From Helicobacteraceae bacterium (GTDB lineage Bacteria > Campylobacterota > Campylobacteria > Campylobacterales > Sulfurimonadaceae), in the NCBI GenBank assembly GCA_021163845.1, contig JAGGTH010000090.1, positions 1 through 36,068 on the forward strand: a stretch of 36,068 nt of DNA, in the 5' to 3' direction. Within the stretch, counting starts at the first letter, position 1. The number at the start of each line of letters is the position of its first letter. The position numbers and the translations under genes were made by a program. Below the pieces are notes generated by a model. It ran no database searches. It saw only the letters and a program-made list of their open reading frames with translations, and was not told where the DNA came from. Positions 8,148 through 15,399 of the stretch are shown one piece after another.

Positions 8148-8712
8148 GATAGATTCCATCACAGAGCTAAAAAAGCCACAATTTGTACAGCCTATCAAAA
8201 TCAACTACACCCTCAAAGGGCAACAAAAAGTGTGGGAAGCGATCATTAGCCACGATAGTGTGTCAATTTTGCTCTGGCACACCCAAAAGTGCTCTTTTGT
8301 CGTAGTCAAACAACTTCGCGCAACAGTTTTACATAGCCATAAAAAAAATGGCTACACCTACGAGCTATGTGCTGGGATCATTGACAAAGAGATCAGTGAT
8401 ATAGAGATCGCAAAAGAGGAAGTTTTAGAGGAGTGTGGCTACGATATCCCTCTCGAATCTTTTTCGAAGATCACCTCTTTTTATCCAAATGTGGGTGTCA
8501 CAGGAGCCAAACAAACTCTCTACTATGCCGAGTGTGATGAGAGTATGCATGTAAATGAGGGTGGAGGTACACACGAAGAGGATATCGAAGTGATCTACAT
8601 CCCAATCGAGGAGATCAAAACGTTTATGTTTGATGAGAGTTATCACAAGACCCCTGGGATGCTTATGGCGTTTTATTGGTTTTTGGAGAATAAATCTACC
8701 CAAACTCTATAG
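8140..8712 (+). CDS. Nudix hydrolase, ADP-ribose/UDP-sugar pyrophosphatase-like
   Basis: A Nudix protein of 190 residues when started at the ATG at 8140; the open frame extends further upstream, but only inside the M23 gene. The Nudix helix region reads AGIIDKEISDIEIAKEEVLEECGY. The essential EExGU part is intact, while the first Glu of GX5E is Ile and the usual Arg before EU is Glu. Such deviations occur in nucleoside-diphosphate-sugar hydrolases of the NUDT14/TrgB kind, which also fit the preceding AG and the C-terminal acidic region. The probable reaction is cleavage of an NDP-sugar or ADP-ribose to NMP plus sugar phosphate. It is translationally coupled to the M23 peptidase and overlaps the priA 3' end by 17 nt. 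Confidence 0.88.
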   Translation: MAKIDSITELKKPQFVQPIKINYTLKGQQKVWEAIISHDSVSILLWHTQKCSFVVVKQLRATVLHSHKKNGYTYELCAGIIDKEISDIEIAKEEVLEECGYDIPLESFSKITSFYPNVGVTGAKQTLYYAECDESMHVNEGGGTHEEDIEVIYIPIEEIKTFMFDESYHKTPGMLMAFYWFLENKSTQTL

Positions 8713-10591
8713 GATCCATATCTATCTCAGCGAGTGGTTCCCGACACGAATTCACCGCAGCGATAAGACTTGTACTTTTGTCTGAACGCAAAAGTATCTC
8801 AAAGCGGTATTTATTTGCCACTCTCTCCACACTACATTTCCCAAAACCAACCACTTCTACATCCGAAGATGCTTGAAGTCTCTCTTGCATCCTATGCATC
8901 TGCTCTTGCACTTTTGCTCCATTTTTGTGAGAAAAAAGGATACGACAAAGTCTTTTATACGGAGGATACAGCCCCTCTCGATAAAGTTTTTCATCCTCTA
9001 AAAAAAGCTCATAATTATCTTTGTACGCATCAAAAAACTCTTTATTAAATGTTTGCACTAACACCTTGGCGTCTTTGGCACGCCCACTTCTTCCTGCGAC
9101 TTGTATCAACGAAGAGAGCGCTTTTTCTCGCGCTCTATAATCACTCATATTGAGCATATTATCCATCCCAAGCACCACTGCCAAAGTCACCCCATGATAA
9201 TCGTGCCCCTTAGAGAGCATCTGTGTACCCACAAGAAGATCGATCTCTGCTTTATTAAAACGCTCTAACGCTTTTTTGAGCTTGGATTGTGTGGTGATGA
9301 CATCCCTATCAAACTGCTCGATCCTTGCATCAGGAAAAATCTCTTTGAGATTTTCTACAGCTTCTGCAGTTCCTAGACGTGCGCTTGTAAGGTTTTTGCT
9401 ATGACACTCTGGGCAAACTTGTGGAATCGCTTGTGTGTAGTTACAGTAGTGACATTTGAGTGCGTGGGCTCTTTGATGTACACTCATCCCCACGCTACAA
9501 AAGGCACACTCAAAAGTGTATCCACAATCTCCACATATAAGGTATTTGAAGTTTGCTCGTGTTGGGATAAAGAGGATCGATTGTTCTTTAGATGTAAGTG
9601 TTTGACCCAGATGATTTAAGATCAAAGGGGAAAGTGACTCCACAGAGGGCTCATAGATAAACTGCTTCTTACTTACAAAGTGCCCTCCTTTGAGTCTTGT
9701 GTGGGGAAATTTTGTATAGCTTCCCAAAGAGGGTGTTGCACTTCCAAGTACTACATTTACCCCATAGAGCTTGCCCATATAGATAGCGAGATCTCTTGCA
9801 TTATAGCGGGGGCGCGAAGAGGATTTGTAACTATCATCGTGTTCCTCATCAACGACGATAAGCCCAAGATCTTTGAGTGGCAAAAAGAGTGCACTTCGTG
9901 GACCTGCAACGATATAGGCACTTCCATCATGGATACTTTTGAGCGCTTTTTTCTTTTGAAGAGGGGTGAGTTTAGAGTGCCACATCACCACTTTATCGCC
10001 AAAATGTTCTTGAAGTCTATGTGACATCTGTGGTGTAAGTGATATTTCTGGCATCAAAAAAATACTACGCTTCCCCTCACGAATCATCTCTTCAAAATAA
10101 CTCATATATATCTCGGTTTTACCGCTTCCTGTATCCCCAAAGAGGAGTGAGACTTTATGGGTTTTTAGAAATTCAAAAGCGTGATTTTGTTTTTGTGAGA
10201 GAATGATTTTGCTTGCTTGGGATGTTTGGTTTTCATGAGACGGACTAAAGTCCGTGTTACAAGAAAGCCTATCTGTAACACAGGCTTCAGCCTGTAAAGA
10301 GTCTACCAAAAAAGGCACCATCAGCCCAAGTGCCTCTCCAAGCGAACAAAAATAATAGCGCGAGATAAAAGAAGCAAGCTCCCTTTGTTTCTCTGAGTAA
10401 GAAAACTCACTCACACCTACAATCTCACTTGTCTGAAAATCAGGTTCTTGGGATGTGGAGAGTACCACAGCTCGCATCGTTCTTTTTTGCAACTCTACAT
10501 CCACAACACTTCCCTCTTTTAAAAGAGATTTGAAATGATATGTGAGAGGGGAAAGTGGTGAAGTAAGAAGTGCGAGTTGGTAAAAATACAA
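8696..10591 (-). CDS. priA: Primosomal protein N' (replication restart helicase PriA)
   Basis: PriA recognises stalled forks and D-loops and reloads DnaB. The 631-residue product has an N-terminal DNA-binding domain (1 to about 95), Walker A GDTGSGKT (152-159), Walker B DEEH (248-251) and SATPS (284-288). Eight zinc-ligand cysteines follow: 353, 356, 362, 365, 380, 383, 393 and 396. The helicase C-terminal region contains GTQMLSKGHDYHGV. The start is a TTG at 10591: it gives the expected MYFYQLALL N terminus, AAGAGG lies about 7 nt upstream, and a stop codon directly precedes it in frame. Residues 99-118 are encoded by a palindromic repeat and sit in the linker before the helicase core, where length variation should be tolerated. 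Confidence 0.97.
   Translation of the reverse strand: MYFYQLALLTSPLSPLTYHFKSLLKEGSVVDVELQKRTMRAVVLSTSQEPDFQTSEIVGVSEFSYSEKQRELASFISRYYFCSLGEALGLMVPFLVDSLQAEACVTDRLSCNTDFSPSHENQTSQASKIILSQKQNHAFEFLKTHKVSLLFGDTGSGKTEIYMSYFEEMIREGKRSIFLMPEISLTPQMSHRLQEHFGDKVVMWHSKLTPLQKKKALKSIHDGSAYIVAGPRSALFLPLKDLGLIVVDEEHDDSYKSSSRPRYNARDLAIYMGKLYGVNVVLGSATPSLGSYTKFPHTRLKGGHFVSKKQFIYEPSVESLSPLILNHLGQTLTSKEQSILFIPTRANFKYLICGDCGYTFECAFCSVGMSVHQRAHALKCHYCNYTQAIPQVCPECHSKNLTSARLGTAEAVENLKEIFPDARIEQFDRDVITTQSKLKKALERFNKAEIDLLVGTQMLSKGHDYHGVTLAVVLGMDNMLNMSDYRAREKALSSLIQVAGRSGRAKDAKVLVQTFNKEFFDAYKDNYELFLEDEKLYREGLYPPYKRLCRILFSHKNGAKVQEQMHRMQERLQASSDVEVVGFGKCSVERVANKYRFEILLRSDKSTSLIAAVNSCREPLAEIDMDPIEFG
10240..10297. 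repeat. Bipartite palindromic repeat, copy 2 (inside priA)
   Basis: A 58-nt copy of the element at 4602-4652, in the same orientation. The left half (21 nt) and right half (23 nt) match copy 1 except in the hairpin loop dinucleotides, and the central spacer is 14 nt. All three stem pairings are kept. It lies wholly within priA and is read in frame as residues 99-118, from LQAEACVT to DFSPS. Confidence 0.88.
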
Positions 10592-10622
10592 TCAAAACCT
10601 CTTGGATATTTTTGATTGTATT
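10585..10622. promoter_or_regulatory. 13-bp inverted repeat spanning the priA start and -10 box
   Basis: Arms at 10585-10597 (AATACAATCAAAA) and 10610-10622 (its exact reverse complement) flank a 12-nt loop. On the priA strand the loop contains the Shine-Dalgarno AAGAGG, and the downstream arm contains the TTG start codon (10589-10591). A TATAAT at 10620-10625 on the minus strand overlaps the outer arm. It may be a DNA operator, or an mRNA hairpin if transcription starts further upstream. Confidence 0.6.
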
Positions 10623-10644
10623 ATAGCGAAGTTAGTGAAGTGTT

Positions 10645-11079
10645 CTATTGAAGTTGGTCACAATACCCGGTACCAGCTGTACATGTGAATGTGCCATCAT
10701 TGTCATCGTAGGTAAATATAGTAGGGACTCCACCAGCTCTATAAACATAAGTGCCACTCCCCTCCGCGTCTGTTCTACTCCAAGCACCATCTTTATTAGC
10801 AACATTTGCTTGTGGATACATCAGCACTCCCTCAAAAAGTTCATCCCCATCATCAAGATCCGCCTTTGTGATCCAAGCAGTATCACCAGCGATTAGACGA
10901 CTTTGTCTTTCACTTACAATCGCCGAGCGGATCGAAGCTACATCGGCAGCTCCCTTAGAGATTTGTGCATCCACACGAGTCGCTGCAAACCTTGGAATCG
11001 CTACAGCTGCTAAAATTCCTAAAACAACAATCACAAAAACGAGCTCGATCATAGTAAAACCAGATTTAAAATTTTTCAT
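10645..11079 (-). CDS. Type IV pilin-like / pseudopilin protein
   Basis: A 144-residue protein with a class III signal: a basic leader, then the cleavage site G/FTMIE and a hydrophobic N-helix continuing VFVIVVLGILAAVAIP. After prepilin-peptidase cleavage and N-methylation it would join a type IV pilus or type II secretion pseudopilus. Two cysteines close to the C terminus (CTAGTGYC) could form a small disulfide loop. AAGGA lies about 8 nt before the ATG. It is the most downstream, and most different, of three tandem pilin-like genes. No assembly ATPase or secretin genes are nearby, so the machine must be encoded elsewhere. Confidence 0.88.
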   Translation of the reverse strand: MKNFKSGFTMIELVFVIVVLGILAAVAIPRFAATRVDAQISKGAADVASIRSAIVSERQSRLIAGDTAWITKADLDDGDELFEGVLMYPQANVANKDGAWSRTDAEGSGTYVYRAGGVPTIFTYDDNDGTFTCTAGTGYCDQLQ

Positions 11080-11146
11080 CTACAGTTCCTTCTTTTTTGT
11101 AATATAATATCATTATTTATATTAAAACTAATGTAAAAAAGTTTGC

Positions 11147-11557
11147 TTATTGCTTTACACTTATTCCACTAAACTGATAGGTTCGTGCATCTCCGTTACT
11201 TTTTAAAATACCATTTTTTGATGCCAAAGAGATCACCTCTGCTAAAATTCCACTTGAACACTTCTGAGATGGGGCTGCTAAAGGTGTGATGGTTACATTG
11301 CCATCATTTGTAGCACTAAATGTAAAGCATACTGAAGAGGCATTTGCATTTGTAACACTATAATTGTTCCAATTTTCTTGTGCTGCCCATTGTGTTCCTA
11401 AGTTTTTAAGTATCTGCGACGCCCCTATCACCTCAGCCGATACAATCGCGTCATTCCGTGTCGCGCTAAGCTTTGGTACCGCTACAGCAGCCAAAACACC
11501 TAAAATGACAATAACAAAGATAAGTTCTATCATTGTAAAGGCTTTTTTTTGTTGCAT
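11147..11557 (-). CDS. Type IV pilin-like / pseudopilin protein (paralogue of the next gene)
   Basis: A 136-residue pilin-like protein starting MQQKKA/FTMIELIF with a canonical hydrophobic N-helix and Glu5. The residue before the cleavage site is Ala, not the near-universal Gly. The C-terminal domain has two cysteines about 25 residues apart around DGNVTI and ends with a FSGISV motif. The same cysteine spacing and motifs occur in the adjacent 139-residue protein, so the two look like tandem duplicates. The Shine-Dalgarno is weak (AAGGG). A TATACT at 11588-11593 on the minus strand suggests its own promoter. It is probably a minor pseudopilin, partner unknown. Confidence 0.87.
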   Translation of the reverse strand: MQQKKAFTMIELIFVIVILGVLAAVAVPKLSATRNDAIVSAEVIGASQILKNLGTQWAAQENWNNYSVTNANASSVCFTFSATNDGNVTITPLAAPSQKCSSGILAEVISLASKNGILKSNGDARTYQFSGISVKQ

Positions 11558-11587
11558 ATCTTTTCCCTTTTTTTGAAACTAAGGAAC

Positions 11588-11593
11588 AGTATA
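11588..11593 (-). promoter_or_regulatory. Candidate -10 box for the middle pilin gene
   Basis: TATACT preceded by a T-rich stretch (TTTTTTGTTT), about 31 nt upstream of the start at 11557. The T-rich lead-in matches the style of epsilonproteobacterial sigma-70 promoters. Confidence 0.4.
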
Positions 11594-11658
11594 AAACAAA
11601 AAAGCTTAAAAATTTTTGTGCAGAAAGAGAGAATTGAGATGTTTCGTTTGAGGTGTGT

Positions 11659-11682
11659 GTTCCACCTCGGCAGAGGTGGAAC
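11659..11682. repeat. Perfect 10-bp hairpin between two pilin genes
   Basis: GTTCCACCTC and its exact reverse complement flank a 4-nt loop. It lies 12 nt beyond the stop of the 139-residue pilin gene on the minus strand. No T-run follows on either strand, so it is not a classical intrinsic terminator. It could protect the 3' end of the mRNA or be a single REP-like unit. Confidence 0.7.
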
Positions 11683-11693
11683 GAGAGAGAAAA

Positions 11694-12113
11694 TTAGCGA
11701 ACTACGCTTGTTCCACCAAATTCGTGAGTTGTTTTAGCTCCACCAGTCTGAAGCATACCATTTTCAATAGCCAAATCTTTTGTCTGAGTCAATACAACAG
11801 TTGGACATGCATCAGCACTATCTGCTTTAGACTCTATAGTAACATTTCCATCTGTAATTGCAGCACCACTCGGCCCAAATTCAAAACATTTAACTGCAGC
11901 GTTCGCCTCAGTAATTGAATCAGCCGCAATCTCACCTTGTGATGTGAATTCTGCAGCAAGATTATTCAACGTTTGCTTCGCACTTGCAACTTCAGCAGAA
12001 ACTTTCGCATCATTTCTTGTTGCAGCCAATTTTGGAACCGCAACCGCAGCCAAAATACCTAAAATAACGATAACAAAGATCAATTCGATCATAGTAAAAC
12101 CAGCTCTTTTCAT
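11694..12113 (-). CDS. Type IV pilin-like / pseudopilin protein
   Basis: A 139-residue protein with a class III leader MKRAG/FTMIELIF, Glu5 and a long hydrophobic N-helix (to about residue 28). The C-terminal domain contains two cysteines flanking TDGNVTIES and ends in EFGGTSVVR. It is clearly related to the neighbouring 136-residue protein. A strong Shine-Dalgarno (AAAGGAG, 5 nt spacing) precedes the ATG. It is the first and best-translated gene of the pilin-like set. Because it carries the canonical Gly at -1 and the best ribosome site, it could be the major subunit, but that is inference. Confidence 0.89.
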   Translation of the reverse strand: MKRAGFTMIELIFVIVILGILAAVAVPKLAATRNDAKVSAEVASAKQTLNNLAAEFTSQGEIAADSITEANAAVKCFEFGPSGAAITDGNVTIESKADSADACPTVVLTQTKDLAIENGMLQTGGAKTTHEFGGTSVVR

Positions 12114-12301
12114 AAGAACTCCTTTTGTAGATAAAAAATTCGGGTTACTCTTGCAACCTTAAAGACCATTATGAATGATTAATGATAATAAGTTCCTTAA
12201 AGAAAACTACTAACAATGTCAAATCACAAAAGTTAGCGAAATTGTAACACATAATTTTTAATATTTATGAACTACTGAATAAAAACTTTTTTTTCTATTT
12301 A

Positions 12302-12317
12302 TGGAACTAAAGTTGCT
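12302..12317 (+). promoter_or_regulatory. Sigma-54 (RpoN) promoter for flgB-flgC-fliE-ftsI
   Basis: TGGAAC-N5-TTGCT matches the sigma-54 consensus TGGCAC-N5-TTGCW, with the invariant GG and GC at the exact required spacing. Transcription would start near 12328, leaving a leader of about 20 nt that carries the AAAAGGAG ribosome site at 12335-12342. In Campylobacter and Helicobacter, rod genes are class II genes under RpoN and FlgR, so the position fits. Confidence 0.87.
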
Positions 12318-12347
12318 TATAAAATTTCAACATTAAAAGGAGTTCAG

Positions 12348-12782
12348 ATGAGCATTGAAATATCTCGTACGCATGGTTTGCTAAAAGAAGCACTTGATTA
12401 TAGAGCAATGCGCCAAGATATGATCGCTTCAAATATTGCTAATGCTGATACTCCTTTTTATAAGCCTCGTGATGTACGTTTTGAAGAGATGCTTGCACAA
12501 AAGGCAGATCAACTCCTCTCACGTGGGGAAAAAAAGCTCCAAATGGCACAAACACATGGCGCTCACATCCCACCTAAAGAGGAGAGTAGCTCACTTAAAG
12601 CGAGCACTTTTTATCGCGATGGGCATATGGCACGTAACGATGGAAATAGTGTCGATATCGATGTAGAAACAACAGAGATGAGCAAAAATGCCGTAATGTT
12701 TGATGCTCTTATCAACACCAATAAAAAAAGTGCTCGAATTTTCAAAAGTGTTATCGAAGCTTCTGGGAAAGTAAGTAGTTAA
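12348..12782 (+). CDS. flgB: Flagellar basal-body rod protein FlgB
   Basis: FlgB forms the most proximal part of the flagellar rod in the periplasm and is exported by the flagellar type III apparatus. The 144-residue product has the family N-terminal signature MIASNIANADTPFYKPRDVRFEEML (about 25-49) and the C-terminal helix MSKNAVMFDALINTNKKSARIFKSVIEA. It has no signal peptide, as expected. It is the first gene of a rod operon with flgC 12 nt downstream, driven by the sigma-54 promoter at 12302-12317. AAAAGGAG at 12335-12342 supports the ATG. Confidence 0.96.
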   Translation: MSIEISRTHGLLKEALDYRAMRQDMIASNIANADTPFYKPRDVRFEEMLAQKADQLLSRGEKKLQMAQTHGAHIPPKEESSSLKASTFYRDGHMARNDGNSVDIDVETTEMSKNAVMFDALINTNKKSARIFKSVIEASGKVSS

Positions 12783-12794
12783 TAAGGATAGAAG

Positions 12795-13289
12795 ATGTCA
12801 AATTTTTTAAGTAGCTTTGATATTAGCGGGTATGGTCTCTCAGCCCAGCGTGTGCGTGTCAATACTATCTCAAGCAATATAGCAAATGCACAAACAACAC
12901 GAACCGATGAGGGTGGACCTTACCGCCGAAAAGAGGTTGTTTTTAAAGCGATAGACTTTAATGAACAGTTCAATAAAGCGATCGGTGCGATGACACAAAG
13001 TGCTTCATATGAAGATCCTTTAAATGAGGGACAATTTGGCAAAAAGGTAAATCCTGCTATAATGAGTGTAGTAATTGATAAGATCTCACGTGATGATTCT
13101 GAGCCAAAACTCAAGTTTGAGCCAAATCATCCCGATGCAGATGTGAATGGATATGTTGCATATCCAAATATTAATCCTGTGATCGAAATGGCCGATCTAG
13201 TAGAAGCGACACGCTCTTATCAAGCCAATGTTGCTGCGTTTGAGAGCTCAAAGAGTATGGCAAATAGTGCTATCTCTTTGTTACAGTAA
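12795..13289 (+). CDS. flgC: Flagellar basal-body rod protein FlgC
   Basis: A 164-residue proximal rod subunit. The N-terminal helix FDISGYGLSAQRVRVNTISSNIANAQTT (about 8-35) and the C-terminal MADLVEATRSYQANVAAFESSKSMANSAISLL are diagnostic of FlgC. It follows flgB with a 12-nt gap that carries an AAGGATAG ribosome site. It polymerises with FlgB, FlgF, FlgG and FliE to join the MS ring to the hook. Confidence 0.96.
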   Translation: MSNFLSSFDISGYGLSAQRVRVNTISSNIANAQTTRTDEGGPYRRKEVVFKAIDFNEQFNKAIGAMTQSASYEDPLNEGQFGKKVNPAIMSVVIDKISRDDSEPKLKFEPNHPDADVNGYVAYPNINPVIEMADLVEATRSYQANVAAFESSKSMANSAISLLQ

Positions 13290-13316
13290 AACAAATAAAA
13301 TTAAAGGAGTGAGGTT

Positions 13317-13625
13317 ATGAGTAGTATTGACAATATTTCCGGATTATCTACCGCCGAGCTTTTAGGACAAAAAGATAAATTAGAACAAGGAAGCACTCCT
13401 GGTGGAGAGGCTTTTGCAAAACAACTCAAATCAGCTTTAAATGAAGTCAATGAGATTCAAGAGACAAGTGAAAAAGCTGTAGCAGATATGGCTACAGGGC
13501 AAGTAAAAGACTTACATCAAGCAGCTCTTGCTATCGGCAAAGCTGAGACAAGTATGCAGCTAATGCTAGAGATACGAAACAAAGCTTTGAGTGCATACAA
13601 AGAGCTAGGTAGAACACAGTTATAA
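13317..13625 (+). CDS. fliE: Flagellar hook-basal body complex protein FliE
   Basis: A 102-residue adaptor between the MS ring and the rod. The family features are the FAKQLKSALNEVNEIQETSEKAVADMATG stretch (about 40-68) and the C-terminal helix ETSMQLMLEIRNKALSAYKELGRTQL. AAAGGAGTGAGG lies just before the ATG. It is third in the flgB-flgC-fliE order, and ftsI follows after only 13 nt. Confidence 0.95.
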   Translation: MSSIDNISGLSTAELLGQKDKLEQGSTPGGEAFAKQLKSALNEVNEIQETSEKAVADMATGQVKDLHQAALAIGKAETSMQLMLEIRNKALSAYKELGRTQL

Positions 13626-13638
13626 TAATTTTACACGA

Positions 13639-15399
13639 ATGATAAATCGAAATAAAAGCAAAAAGATACTCCTGCTGTATGTTTTAATTGCTGTGGGATT
13701 TATCATTTTTCTAAGCGTGATGCTTCTTACCGTTTTAAAATCACGCGATCTTCCTTCACTCTATACTTATGAAAACTCCAAAGCCCAACGCGGTACCATT
13801 ATCAGTGCAGATGGCTTTCATGTCGCTACGACAAAAAAACTCTACAAAGCGGTGGTCAACACCCTTTATATTGATCCCCTCAAAAAAGATCTTTTTATCG
13901 AACTGTTTTCCATCTACTCAGGGATCGATCAAAAAGAGATCGTTAAGAAGATAGGGAACCGCAAAGGTGTGGTAGTTCTCAGCTATGATATCGAAGAAAA
14001 ACGCGCTCAGTATCTCAAACAACTCTCTTATGAACTACGGCGTTATGATGTTTTTAAAGAACGTATCAGCCCTACAACTGGAAAAAGAACACTTCATGGC
14101 CTGAGCATCATAGAAAGTGGTGAGAGTCGAGAGTATCCTTATGGAAAACTTCTCACACCTATCATAGGGTACACACACAAAGCAGAAGAGGATGGGTATA
14201 CACTCATAAAAGGGGTCAAAGGTCTAGAGAAAAAATTTGAAGCAGAGCTTGAAGCGCGCCAAGATGCGTCAAGTAAAGGACCTCGAGATGTAAATGGTTA
14301 TATTATCCTCAATAAAAAGAGTCTGACAAAACAAGCTATCAATGGTCTTGACATCAAGCTTAATATCCCGATCTCTTTACAGATTAAGATCGAAAAGATG
14401 CTTGATACTATGCGAGAGGAGATTCGTGCAAAAGAGGTAATGATAGCCATTACAGATGCCACAGATGGTAAGGTTCTCACTCTTGCTAGTTCTAATCGTT
14501 TCTATCCAAAAAGTATCAAGCGAAGCGACTATCCCTCACTCAACAGCTCCATGATAGAGTACAGTTTTGAGCCAGGTAGTGTTCTCAAGACCATCACTTT
14601 TGCCTTACTTCTAGATAAGGCTCTTATTAACCCCTATGACCTAGTCAATGGGCACAATGGCCGTTATAGAATTCAGCGAAAGGTGATCACAGATGAACAT
14701 AAGTTTGACTGGCTCAGTGCTGAAAATGTGATCGTACACTCTTCGAATATTGGTATAGCACAACTTGCACAAAAACTTTCAGGGGCTGAGTTTCATGAGG
14801 GGCTTAAAAAATTTGGATTTACAAAAAACTCTACGCGTGATCTTATCTATGAGAGACGAGGTTCTATCCCACATGCAACACAACTCAATAATGAGATTTA
14901 CAAAGCAACTGCATCCTATGGCTATGGGATCCATGCTAATTTGATGCAGATTATGAAAGCCTACAGTGTTTTTAATAACCATGGAAAAATGCTCTCACCT
15001 AGAATTGTCGATAGTTTTATCGATGAATACCATCGAGAGATCAAGATCCCTGCCCAAGAAGCACCCCAAGTGATCCAAGCAAAAACTGCGGAGCGTGTCA
15101 AAAAAATTCTCATCAAAACAGTCAATGAAGGAACAGGGGTCAAGGCGCAATCTGAGGGCTTAGAGGTGGGTGGGAAAACAGGTACAGCTCACATCGTTGA
15201 AAAAGGGCGCTATGTCAATAGATACAACACCGTCTTTGTGGGCTTTGCCAATGACAAGAAACAAAAATACAATATCGGGGTTGTGGTCGTAGAGCCTAAA
15301 AAGAGTCAGTTTGCCGCGCAGACGGCTGTGCCTGTATTTAAACAGGCTGTAGATATTATGGTCGAAGAGGGATATTTAAAGCCAAATATTATCCAGTAA
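13639..15399 (+). CDS. ftsI: Septal peptidoglycan transpeptidase FtsI (PBP2/PBP3 class B)
   Basis: A 586-residue class B penicillin-binding protein that cross-links peptidoglycan at the division septum. A short cytoplasmic tail and one membrane anchor (about 9-33) are followed by the dimerisation domain, starting RGTIISADG. The transpeptidase motifs are all present: SVLK (Ser314-Lys317), SSN (368-370) and KTG (513-515). It sits 13 nt after fliE with no clear Shine-Dalgarno or promoter of its own, so it should be at least partly cotranscribed with the flagellar rod genes. The same order (flgB-flgC-fliE-pbp) is known in Campylobacter. The last 24 nt overlap panC antisense. Confidence 0.94.
   Translation: MINRNKSKKILLLYVLIAVGFIIFLSVMLLTVLKSRDLPSLYTYENSKAQRGTIISADGFHVATTKKLYKAVVNTLYIDPLKKDLFIELFSIYSGIDQKEIVKKIGNRKGVVVLSYDIEEKRAQYLKQLSYELRRYDVFKERISPTTGKRTLHGLSIIESGESREYPYGKLLTPIIGYTHKAEEDGYTLIKGVKGLEKKFEAELEARQDASSKGPRDVNGYIILNKKSLTKQAINGLDIKLNIPISLQIKIEKMLDTMREEIRAKEVMIAITDATDGKVLTLASSNRFYPKSIKRSDYPSLNSSMIEYSFEPGSVLKTITFALLLDKALINPYDLVNGHNGRYRIQRKVITDEHKFDWLSAENVIVHSSNIGIAQLAQKLSGAEFHEGLKKFGFTKNSTRDLIYERRGSIPHATQLNNEIYKATASYGYGIHANLMQIMKAYSVFNNHGKMLSPRIVDSFIDEYHREIKIPAQEAPQVIQAKTAERVKKILIKTVNEGTGVKAQSEGLEVGGKTGTAHIVEKGRYVNRYNTVFVGFANDKKQKYNIGVVVVEPKKSQFAAQTAVPVFKQAVDIMVEEGYLKPNIIQ

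Noticed and set aside
12130-12175. Possible sigma-54 site for the first pilin gene (TGG...TTGCA on the minus strand)
   Set aside because: The GG-to-GC spacing is one base too long, and sigma-54 promoters are strict about spacing. A sigma-70-type -10 nearby is more plausible.
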